DNA from: an uncultured Pseudomonadota bacterium
GTDB taxonomy: Bacteria > SAR324 > NAC60-12
Assembly (NCBI GenBank): GCA_913056375.1
Contig: CAJXNF010000238.1
Span: forward strand, 1-5,271
Reading direction: 5' to 3'
DNA length: 5,271 nt
Shown here: positions 1-5,271 of the stretch, one piece after another
Layout: every line of letters starts with the position of its first letter
How positions within the stretch are numbered: position 1 is the first letter of the stretch
Made by a program: the position numbers and the translations under genes
The notes under the pieces: model-generated
What the model was told of the DNA's origin: nothing
Seen by the model: the letters and a program-made list of their open reading frames with translations, nothing else
Databases searched by the model: none

Positions 1-1
1 T

Positions 2-148
2 AGAGAACTGAAGCCCCGAATTGAATATTATAGAAACTATGGTTTAGATTGGCTCACTAATGATGGTTGTATCGAGGAGTCTTTTAAGGAGGCTGCCGTT
101 GTTGAAAGAATGCAAGCACTAATGGAAAACTTGGATCAACGAGGATAA
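2..148 (+). CDS. C-terminal 48 residues of an unrecognised protein (5' truncated by window edge)
   Basis: An uninterrupted frame enters from the window edge and ends at TAA 146-148. The visible 48 residues are charged and helix-like, including IEYYRNYGLDWL and then SFKEAAVVERMQALMENL, which looks like a soluble amphipathic C-terminal helix. The pattern loosely recalls the last helix of sugar-type NAD(P)-dependent oxidoreductases (Gfo/Idh/MocA), but this is too little sequence to assign a family. GC is about 39% by my count, visibly lower than the genes to the right, so it may have a different origin or belong to a separate transcription unit. It ends 73 nt before the next gene, in the same direction. 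That the frame codes is fairly likely from its composition; its function is unknown. Confidence 0.6.
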   Translation, partial: RELKPRIEYYRNYGLDWLTNDGCIEESFKEAAVVERMQALMENLDQRG

Positions 149-221
149 GAATCCATCTTTTGCTCCCCATCTGTGTAGCTACAATTTATGAGGATTGTGG
201 TCTGCAACGTTACCATTTCTG

Positions 222-947
222 ATGTTTGACGTGATCTTTGTGGGGGTGGCTTCGGCCATCACCTCACTGATCACCGCCTCTTTGGGTTTAGGCGGCGGTG
301 TCTTGTTGCTTGCCTTGCTCGGTCAAATCCTACCACCTGTAGCGCTGATCCCGATCCATGGAGTGGGCCAGTTTTTCTCCAATATCGGGCGGGCCTATGT
401 CCATCGTGCCTATCTGGAATGGGACTATCTCAGAGGTTTTTTCCTCGGCTCTGCGGCAGGTTCGCTCATGGTGTTGCCATTGGTGTCGCTGCTGGGTGGG
501 AGATTCGCTGGTCTGTTCCTAGGAGCGTTCATTCTCATCGCTACGTGGCGTACCCAGTGGCTGAAACTGTTTCGTTGGCATCCAGCATTTTCGGGCGCCA
601 TCACTTCTGCCTTGTCCATGCTCTTTGGGGCCACAGGTCCACTGGTCATGTCGGTGGTACCCAATGAGGATTGGCCCAGACAATCGGTGGTGGGCAGCCA
701 TGGTGCAGCAATGAGCTTCCAACATGGGTTCAAGACCTTGGCCTTTGGACTGATTGGTTTTGAACTGTTGGCCTATTGGCAGATCATTCTGGCCCTCTTG
801 ATGGGTGCTGTGGCGGGCAATATCCTCGGACAGCGTGTCCTCTCCAAGATCAGTGATCAACGATTTCGCATAATTCTCAAATGGGTGCTGACGCTGCTGG
901 CCATGCGGATGGTGGTGCTGGCAAGTTGGGATTTATGGGGGGCTTAA
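222..947 (+). CDS. TauE/SafE-family integral membrane transporter (probable anion/organosulfur exporter)
   Basis: A 241-residue, almost wholly hydrophobic protein with roughly seven to eight membrane segments, close to the usual 240-270 residues of TauE/SafE proteins. The glycine-rich family signature in the first helix is present (SLGLGGGVLLL, GLGGG at residues 22-26). The second family repeat has its counterpart around FGATGPLVMS (GATGPL at 136-141). A GNILGQRVL segment and a final hydrophobic helix follow, as in the family. Members move small anions such as sulfite or sulfoacetate across the inner membrane; the substrate here cannot be told. Start: ATG 222 is preferred. An in-frame TTG at 195 would add nine residues, but the only purine-rich site (GAGGA 190-194) abuts that TTG, too close to act as its ribosome site. 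No clear terminator follows. Direct linkage to the downstream lipid-type genes is not evident. Confidence 0.85.
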   Translation: MFDVIFVGVASAITSLITASLGLGGGVLLLALLGQILPPVALIPIHGVGQFFSNIGRAYVHRAYLEWDYLRGFFLGSAAGSLMVLPLVSLLGGRFAGLFLGAFILIATWRTQWLKLFRWHPAFSGAITSALSMLFGATGPLVMSVVPNEDWPRQSVVGSHGAAMSFQHGFKTLAFGLIGFELLAYWQIILALLMGAVAGNILGQRVLSKISDQRFRIILKWVLTLLAMRMVVLASWDLWGA

Positions 948-1011
948 AACGTCCAACTGCGATCTGTAGAGCTTACCTAGCGGAGTCTAACCAGTTTTTC
1001 TTCCTTGTTCT

Positions 1012-1053
1012 TTGAGCTTTCTCCCACCACAACTTTAAAAGTTCTGCTAAAAT
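1012..1053 (+). promoter_or_regulatory. Possible sigma70-type promoter upstream of the cytidylyltransferase gene
   Basis: TGCTAAAAT at 1045-1053 fits an extended -10 element (TG, one base, then TAAAAT 1048-1053), with no good -35 at 17 nt. An alternative pair is TTGAGC 1012-1017 with TTTAAA 1034-1039, spaced 16 nt. A small inverted repeat, AACTTT-A-AAAGTT (1031-1043), lies between them and could be an operator, but such short palindromes occur by chance. Transcription from the extended -10 would leave a leader of roughly 105 nt before ATG 1167. The rest of the 948-1166 gap shows no convincing gene, terminator or RNA structure. Confidence 0.3.
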
Positions 1054-1166
1054 TTGGTTCGTCGTACGGCACTCACAGTGCACATGCTAGCTCATCAGAC
1101 AATTCCAGTCATTGATGAAGCTTTTCCTCAAACGCCCAAGCCCCTTTTCACCTCACTCTGTATCTT

Positions 1167-1979
1167 ATGCCTAGCATTTACCAACCGAAAACTGCGGTCA
1201 TCCTGGCAGCTGGACTTGGTCTGCGCCTGCGTAGCGTGATCGGCGAAGTACCCAAAGGCCTCCTGGAAATTCAAGGATCTGGATTACTGGAGCGATCCAT
1301 TCAGTTGCTGAGTTCCTATGGAATTACCAAGTTCTTCGTGGTCACTGGTTTTCAGCATCAGATGCTGGAAAGTCGACTACAAGAACAGTTGAGAGGAACC
1401 CACCTTAGTTTCGTGCATAATCAACAGTACGCTTCGTCGGGCAGTATGGAGTCCCTGGCTACGATGAAGGGCCAAGTCCAAGAGGATTTTCTGTTGTTGG
1501 AATCCGATCTGATCTACGAGCGCCGAGCTCTGGAGTTGTTGTTGGAAGCAGGGCAGCCGGATACGGTGCTGACCTCAGGCCAGACAAATTCGAAGGATGA
1601 AGTGTGGATCTATGGAGAACCCAGAAGTGGCAAGGGAGAGTCGCTAGAGTTGGGAAGAATTCGTTACATCAACAAGCAACCTTCCTCAGAGTTCGCTCTG
1701 CGTGGAGAATTGGTAGGAATCAGCTGGCTCTCCACAGATCTGTTTGCGGCCATGTGTGATTATCACGCAGCGAACAAACCGCGTACATTGCAGTACCACT
1801 ACGAAGAGAACATCTCTGACCTCAGTGCAGAACGTGAGATCTCCTATCTGAAGATTCCAGACCTGGTCTGGGCGGAAATTGACATGGAGTCGCACTATCG
1901 AAGAGTGCTCAATGAGGTTTACCCCAGAATCCAAGCCAGAGAGAACACAGAAATCAGCGCAGAGCTAGCTTACTCATAG
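1167..1979 (+). CDS. LicC/PntC-like cytidylyltransferase (phosphocholine, phosphoethanolamine or 2-aminoethylphosphonate activating)
   Basis: A 270-residue soluble enzyme of the sugar-nucleotidyltransferase fold, somewhat longer than LicC-type proteins (about 230). The nucleotide-binding loop is at residues 12-21 (ILAAGLGLRL), followed by the catalytic lysine in EVPKGLLEI (P29-K30). HNQQYASSGSMESL at 84-97 resembles the base/substrate loop of LicC and PntC proteins. The first metal-binding aspartate is in LLLESDLIYE (D114), and the second is in WAEID (D239), both as in the family. LESDLIYE, SGSMESL and the DEVW stretch (144-147) favour the phosphocholine/AEP branch over hexose-1-phosphate enzymes. 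The expected reaction is CTP plus a phospho- or phosphono-amine giving the CDP- or CMP-linked product and pyrophosphate, in the cytosol. There is no fused kinase or aminotransferase domain. ATG 1167 is the only start before the binding loop; no clear ribosome site precedes it. Its product would suit the CPT-like transferase at 3879. The exact substrate is uncertain. Confidence 0.8.
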   Translation: MPSIYQPKTAVILAAGLGLRLRSVIGEVPKGLLEIQGSGLLERSIQLLSSYGITKFFVVTGFQHQMLESRLQEQLRGTHLSFVHNQQYASSGSMESLATMKGQVQEDFLLLESDLIYERRALELLLEAGQPDTVLTSGQTNSKDEVWIYGEPRSGKGESLELGRIRYINKQPSSEFALRGELVGISWLSTDLFAAMCDYHAANKPRTLQYHYEENISDLSAEREISYLKIPDLVWAEIDMESHYRRVLNEVYPRIQARENTEISAELAYS

Positions 1980-3869
1980 ACGCTGCCAGCGGTTCGCCGT
2001 GAGCAATAGATAGGTCAGGTGATCAAACGCCAGGACCTGCTCCTCCAGTTGCTGGCGATCCTGCTCGGATGGTTGGTTTGCAGCCGATTGATAATGAACC
2101 ATTCGGCCCAGCGAGTGTTGCAGAAAACCAAGTGGGCTGAAGATGTTGATCAGAGCCCCCTCCTTGACGACCGCAAACTGTGGTTTCTCTTCCAGCAGGT
2201 TGCTGCCAATGCTGCTGTAGGTCCCCTCCAATTCAAGCAAATCGACAATTGTGGACAGCAGATCGATCTGTGAGCCATAGTTTTCAGAAATCCCCGGTTC
2301 CACGTACTTGGGGGAATAGATCAACAGTGGAATCCGAAAGCGCTCGTAGGGCTCATTCGATTGAAAGTGAGCCATCGCATGATCTGCTGTGATGATGAAG
2401 ACCGTGTCATCAAATTGTGGATGCTGCTTGAATTCCTCGATGAACTTGCCAATCGCCCAATCGGTGTAGTGCAGCATGTTCAGGTAACCCCCCTCGGTAT
2501 CTGCGCCGTGTTCGTAACCTGTAAAGGGTTCCTGCAGCTTGGCAAAGGGGGTGTGGTCCGAACTGGCATTGATGTAACCGAAGAAGCGGCCCTCAGAATC
2601 CTGCAGCTGCTGCAGTAGATACATCATCGCTTCATAATCCCAGCCCAAGGGTCGCTGGGCTTCTTCTGCTGGATAGGAGAGCAGCAGCGGGTAGTCCTCT
2701 CGCCCAAAGTACTCGTTGAAGCCTGCAGACTTGGCGATCAGATCCAGTGAAAAGGACTCCCTATTTGTGGAGCTAACGAAGACGGTTCGAATATCGTTGG
2801 CTCTTGCCATGTTGCCCAGCCGAGGGTAGTTGGCTGTCAACGCAGTCATGTCTGGAATGCCCGGTAGCGGTGGCACCCCGGTGAGGATGGACTGCACCCC
2901 ATCCACACTACGTTGACCATTGGCAAAGAAGTTGGTGAAGACTCGACTCTCGGTGATGAGCTTGTCGAGCTCCGGAGTGATTCCGTAGCCTCCGCCGGAC
3001 AGTCCATCAATGTACTTAGCGGAGAGGCTTTCAACCATGATGACCACTAGGTTCAACTCTGGATTGGTACTGCTGCTTCGGACTGGTTTTTGTTCGAGTG
3101 GATAGGTTGGATCTTGTGGTTCTAAAATGCCAAGGGTACTTAGATATTCCTTTTCATTCGTGATTTTCCGCTCGATGAAGTGTCCGGAGATGCTGTAGTG
3201 AGAGGCTGAAAACATGCCGTTGAGGATCAGATTGCCCATGCTGCCATTACCATGACGAGCGTCTCCACACCAGGTCTCCGGTTTCATTTGTACTCCACCA
3301 CGAGCCAGCACAGCCATGATCAGGAAACTCAACAGGTAGCCACTCCAGGAGCGAACACCTGCCAAGTTGTGTCGACGATGCCACTTGAGAAATAAAGGGA
3401 AGCAGAGAACGGCGGCAATCAACACCCCCAAGATCGCGGGCCATTGTGCCTTGGCTTCCAGCAGCAGATATTCTGTATCATTGGCTAAGAAGAGTAGCTC
3501 GTTGGTAATGTGGCGTTTGACGTGGCTGAAGTAGACGAAGTCTGCGCTCAAGAAGATGATCAGACCCAACATTTGCAAGTAGACGATTGCCTGGATCAGC
3601 TTGCGATAGATGGATGATCCTGTGAAGCGCAGTGGAAAGGTCAGCACCAGCATGGGAACTAGCAGCAGGATTGAAGTGGATGCCAGATCGAAGCGGGTTC
3701 CTTCCAAAAGACTGAGCGCAAGCTGTCCCCAACTCAGCTCCGTAAATAGCTCTCCGTATTGAAGCAACACTGCGAGGCGGAAGCAGAAAAAGAGCGCTAG
3801 AAAGATCAGGTAATGCCCCAATACTTCCTGTAGGACTGGTTTTGCTTTTTTCAGATCTTGTAGAAACAT
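1974..3869 (-). CDS. LTA synthase/OpgB-like membrane phosphotransferase (sulfatase, alkaline-phosphatase superfamily)
   Basis: A 631-residue protein with about five N-terminal membrane helices (roughly 15-37, 55-80, 90-116, 143-162, 177-190), including the RFDLA motif (59-63) typical of proteobacterial LtaS-like proteins. A periplasmic sulfatase-fold domain follows from about residue 270. Its metal and catalytic residues are in order: E280 in VVIMVES, S321 in NGQRSVDG, H439 in SSDHTPF, and D496-H497 in ITADHAMAH. S321 sits where LtaS and phosphoethanolamine transferases carry the nucleophilic threonine. Such enzymes move phosphoglycerol or phosphoethanolamine from a phospholipid to a glycan, teichoic acid or lipid A; the acceptor here is unknown. 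Start: ATG 3869 is chosen; a TTG at 3890 would add seven residues and overlap the divergent gene. No strong ribosome site is seen. The stop overlaps that of the convergent cytidylyltransferase by 6 nt. A hydrolase role is possible but less likely given the membrane domain. Confidence 0.85.
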   Translation of the reverse strand: MFLQDLKKAKPVLQEVLGHYLIFLALFFCFRLAVLLQYGELFTELSWGQLALSLLEGTRFDLASTSILLLVPMLVLTFPLRFTGSSIYRKLIQAIVYLQMLGLIIFLSADFVYFSHVKRHITNELLFLANDTEYLLLEAKAQWPAILGVLIAAVLCFPLFLKWHRRHNLAGVRSWSGYLLSFLIMAVLARGGVQMKPETWCGDARHGNGSMGNLILNGMFSASHYSISGHFIERKITNEKEYLSTLGILEPQDPTYPLEQKPVRSSSTNPELNLVVIMVESLSAKYIDGLSGGGYGITPELDKLITESRVFTNFFANGQRSVDGVQSILTGVPPLPGIPDMTALTANYPRLGNMARANDIRTVFVSSTNRESFSLDLIAKSAGFNEYFGREDYPLLLSYPAEEAQRPLGWDYEAMMYLLQQLQDSEGRFFGYINASSDHTPFAKLQEPFTGYEHGADTEGGYLNMLHYTDWAIGKFIEEFKQHPQFDDTVFIITADHAMAHFQSNEPYERFRIPLLIYSPKYVEPGISENYGSQIDLLSTIVDLLELEGTYSSIGSNLLEEKPQFAVVKEGALINIFSPLGFLQHSLGRMVHYQSAANQPSEQDRQQLEEQVLAFDHLTYLLLTANRWQRL

Positions 3870-3878
3870 CGTGAACCA

Positions 3879-4877
3879 ATGAGTGAGCAATATCGTTATA
3901 ATTGTGTGGATGAGTCAGTGCTGCTGCCCATCCTCAAGAAGCATGTCTTCATTCCGTTGCATCGGTGGATCCCCTACTGGGTTCCAGCCAATTATCTCAC
4001 CTTGGTTTCCATCGTGATGATGTGGGGCATCTTCCTCTACTTCACGACTTTGGAGTTGCCGTCTCCTGCAGAGATTGGCGCTGCTGTCCTGGTGATTACA
4101 GCTTATGTGATCTTTGATCATTTCGATGGTCTGCAAGCCAAGTTGACCCAAACAAGCTCTCCTTTGGGAGAGTGGCTGGATCACTTCAGTGATGTCTTCA
4201 ACGGAGCGATTGTTGTTTACCTGGGATTCAAGTGTCTGCATCTGCCGTTGGATGGACTGTTTCTCGTGTTGACTTGGCTGAATTTTGTCGCTTTTGCAGC
4301 AACCTACGTAGAGCAGCGAGTACGCCGGGAACTATATTTCGGAAAAATCGGCTCCCTGGAAGGTGTTGTGCTGATGATTGTTGTACTGGCCTTGTGCGTT
4401 CCTGAGAGTGGAAGAGCCCTTTGGCACTTGGAACTTGGCTGGCCCATCTACCAATTTCTCCTGGCTAGCTTCGCCCTGGGCTGTTTTGGGACTGTCATCA
4501 CCTGTCTGCAACGAATGAGAGCATTGCCCAGAGAATTTCTGGTTTTCGGCATTGGAGGCAGCCTGCTTGTGCTGTTAGGAATCTACTTGGAACTCTCCAC
4601 CAGTTGGCTGTTTTGCGCCATCACCATCTTTTCCTCGGAATTCATCCTCAGGAACATGCAGCAGCACCTCACGAGTCAAGAGAGTGTCACAGTGGATCTG
4701 GTTGTTTTTGGATTGCTGGCAGGACTGGTGGGATTTCACTGGCTTTCCTGGCATCCGATTCCATTGCTGATGCTGTTTAGCCTTGGACTGGGCCTCTCTA
4801 TGCTGCTGCGCTGTCGGCGCTTGCTGACCCTTTGGCGCCCCTATTGGGTCTGGTGGAATCCATCCACACCATCTTGA
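3879..4877 (+). CDS. CDP-alcohol phosphotransferase of the choline/ethanolamine phosphotransferase (CPT/EPT) type
   Basis: A 332-residue polytopic membrane protein with about eight to ten hydrophobic helices. The CDP-alcohol phosphotransferase signature is complete at residues 80-105: D80, D83-G84, A87-K88, G97, D101 and D105 with canonical spacing, except that the usual Arg after Ala is Lys. SPLGEWLDHFSD closely matches the SPLGELFDHG-C-D type seen in eukaryotic CPT1/EPT1/CEPT1. The N-terminus YRYNCVDESVLLPIL...WVPANYLTLV and the later GSLEGVVLMIV stretch also match that subfamily. The expected reaction transfers a phospho-amine (or AEP) head group from its CDP/CMP form to diacylglycerol or a similar alcohol in the inner membrane. 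ATG 3879 is supported because the family-conserved N-terminus begins at residue 5, though no good ribosome site is seen. The last 26 residues (Trp/Arg/Pro-rich) look unnatural; the +2 frame from 4799 to TGA 4886 reads better and may be the true C-terminus. Confidence 0.85.
   Translation: MSEQYRYNCVDESVLLPILKKHVFIPLHRWIPYWVPANYLTLVSIVMMWGIFLYFTTLELPSPAEIGAAVLVITAYVIFDHFDGLQAKLTQTSSPLGEWLDHFSDVFNGAIVVYLGFKCLHLPLDGLFLVLTWLNFVAFAATYVEQRVRRELYFGKIGSLEGVVLMIVVLALCVPESGRALWHLELGWPIYQFLLASFALGCFGTVITCLQRMRALPREFLVFGIGGSLLVLLGIYLELSTSWLFCAITIFSSEFILRNMQQHLTSQESVTVDLVVFGLLAGLVGFHWLSWHPIPLLMLFSLGLGLSMLLRCRRLLTLWRPYWVWWNPSTPS
3895..3900 (-). promoter_or_regulatory. Weak -10 candidate for the leftward LtaS-like gene, inside the divergent gene
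   Basis: Read leftward, 3900-3895 is TATAAC, which would place a transcript start near 3888 and a leader of about 19 nt before ATG 3869. No good -35 lies 17 nt upstream (CAGCAC). The same AT-rich spot reads TATAAT (3897-3902) rightward, but that lies inside the rightward gene, after its start. Only 9 nt separate the two start codons, so promoters for both genes must sit inside coding sequence. Confidence 0.2.
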
Positions 4878-4898
4878 GGCGCTATTGACGATGCCTCA
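4875..4898 (+). promoter_or_regulatory. Hairpin over the ribosome site and start of a possible small downstream gene
   Basis: TGAGGC (4875-4880) can pair with GCCTCA (4893-4898) around a 12-nt loop. The left arm contains GAGG, the only plausible ribosome site for ATG 4891 (11 nt spacing), and the right arm begins within that ATG. No U-run follows, so this is not an intrinsic terminator. If real, it would couple downstream translation to ribosomes finishing the CPT-like gene. A six-base stem may be chance. Confidence 0.2.
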
Positions 4899-5083
4899 CT
4901 CCCCTTCGGATCAACGACTTCTCCAAGAGACTTGTACTGCTGGTTTGGGGACTGATTTTGGGAAATTACTTTATCTTGAACAGTGTCAAATGGTCGCTTT
5001 GTCAGGAAGCAAGGATTGTGCAGAGGAGGAAGTGGATCTCAAGGTGGGCATTCAGCAGTCTTTATAAACAATCTGACCATTAG
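4891..5083 (+). pseudogene. Possible small single-helix membrane protein with a frame break near 4900-4904
   Basis: As written, ATG 4891 opens a 58-residue frame ending at TAA 5065-5067, whose composition is not convincing. The adjacent frame (codons starting at 4892, 4895 and so on) is open from 4889 to TAG 5081-5083 and reads like a real protein: DFSKRLVLLVWGLILGNYF as one membrane helix, then a basic tail with QRRKWISRWAFSSLYKQ. That frame has no nearby start, but removing one base from the CCCC run at 4901-4904 joins it to ATG 4891, giving about 63 residues. GAGG 4876-4879 could serve as ribosome site. It overlaps the 3' end of the convergent pentapeptide-repeat gene by 32 nt. I recognise no family. 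A sequencing error, a genuine frameshift, or no gene at all are all possible. Confidence 0.3.
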
Positions 5084-5270
5084 GCATAGTGGTATTGCAG
5101 AGTTGGGCTCCTTCCATTTCTGTGAAGGAGAGATCGGCTCCTTTCAGGCTAGCGGCTCCCAAGTTGGCTTTTTTCAAATTTCCCTCTTTCAGGTTAGCTC
5201 CTCCGAGGTGAGCCTTCCGCAGATCCGCACCTTCTAGGTTGGCAAAACGTAGATATACGTCAACGAGGCT
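5052..5270 (-). CDS. Pentapeptide-repeat protein, C-terminal 72 residues (start beyond window)
   Basis: On the reverse strand an open frame enters from the right edge and ends at TGA (5054-5052). It shows about ten consecutive pentapeptide repeats of the A(N/D)LxG type, e.g. FANLE GADLR KAHLG GANLK, then KANLG AASLK GADLS, with Leu (once Met) at the centre of each. The last repeats decay to GAQLC NTTMP, and the chain ends NGQIVYKDC, a common tail style in this family. These repeats fold as a right-handed quadrilateral beta-helix. Family roles range from DNA-gyrase protection to effector or scaffold functions, and nothing visible selects one. The N-terminal part, which would show any signal peptide or fused domain, is missing. 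The gene converges on the CPT-like gene and is probably a separate transcription unit. Confidence 0.85.
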   Translation of the reverse strand, partial: SLVDVYLRFANLEGADLRKAHLGGANLKEGNLKKANLGAASLKGADLSFTEMEGAQLCNTTMPNGQIVYKDC

Positions 5271-5271
5271 C

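Noticed and set aside
174..183. Perfect 10-bp palindrome TGTAGCTACA upstream of the transporter
   Set aside because: About five such palindromes are expected by chance in a window this size, and no U-run or paired operator copy is present.
425..860. Leftward open frames of 102 and 113 codons across the TauE/SafE gene
   Set aside because: They are antisense shadows of a clear membrane transporter.
1054..1239. Open frame of 61 codons starting at TTG 1054
   Set aside because: It overlaps the start of the well-supported cytidylyltransferase in another frame and has no domain-like features or ribosome site.
2600..2616. CTGCAG/CAGCTG-rich repeat-like stretch
   Set aside because: It is explained by a Leu/Gln-rich coding segment (LLQQLQ) in the LtaS-like gene and is not a perfect inverted repeat.
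2019..2618. Several rightward open frames inside the LtaS-like gene
   Set aside because: They lie opposite a strongly supported sulfatase-domain coding sequence and show no recognisable motifs.
4983..5237. Rightward open frame of 84 codons with Ser/Gly/Phe-rich periodic sequence
   Set aside because: Its periodicity is the mirror of the pentapeptide repeats encoded on the opposite strand.

Overview
The window looks like a Gram-negative bacterial chromosome segment of medium GC with mixed codon usage. The Gram-negative reading rests on a periplasm-facing LtaS/OpgB-type transferase of the proteobacterial style. I cannot name a genus. No rRNA, tRNA, CRISPR array, transposase or integrase is visible.

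Layout, left to right: (1) 2-148, + strand, the AT-rich 3' end of an unrecognised gene cut by the window edge; (2) 222-947, +, a TauE/SafE-family membrane transporter; (3) 948-1166, a non-coding leader with a possible extended -10 promoter; (4) 1167-1979, +, a LicC/PntC-like cytidylyltransferase; (5) 1974-3869, -, an LTA-synthase/sulfatase-fold membrane phosphotransferase, whose stop overlaps gene 4 by 6 nt; (6) 3879-4877, +, a CDP-alcohol phosphotransferase of the eukaryotic choline/ethanolamine phosphotransferase (CPT/EPT) type, starting only 9 nt from the divergent gene 5; (7) 4891-about 5083, +, a short region that may hold a frame-disrupted small membrane protein; (8) 5052-5270, -, the C-terminal part of a pentapeptide-repeat protein whose start lies outside the window.

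Genes 4, 5 and 6 make a coherent story. The cytidylyltransferase would activate a small phospho-amine (phosphocholine, phosphoethanolamine) or 2-aminoethylphosphonate (AEP) as a CDP or CMP derivative. The CPT-like enzyme would move that head group onto diacylglycerol or a related lipid alcohol, as in a Kennedy pathway. The LtaS-like enzyme could then move a lipid head group onto a periplasmic or surface acceptor. This chain is inference from family membership and adjacency; the substrate cannot be read from the sequence. No kinase (LicA-type) and no phosphonate genes (pepM, ppd, phnW) are present here, so the source of the activated group must be looked for outside the window.

The 3' end of gene 6 and the following 200 nt carry two places where the plausible coding signal appears to change frame. 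These are worth checking as sequencing errors or real frameshifts.
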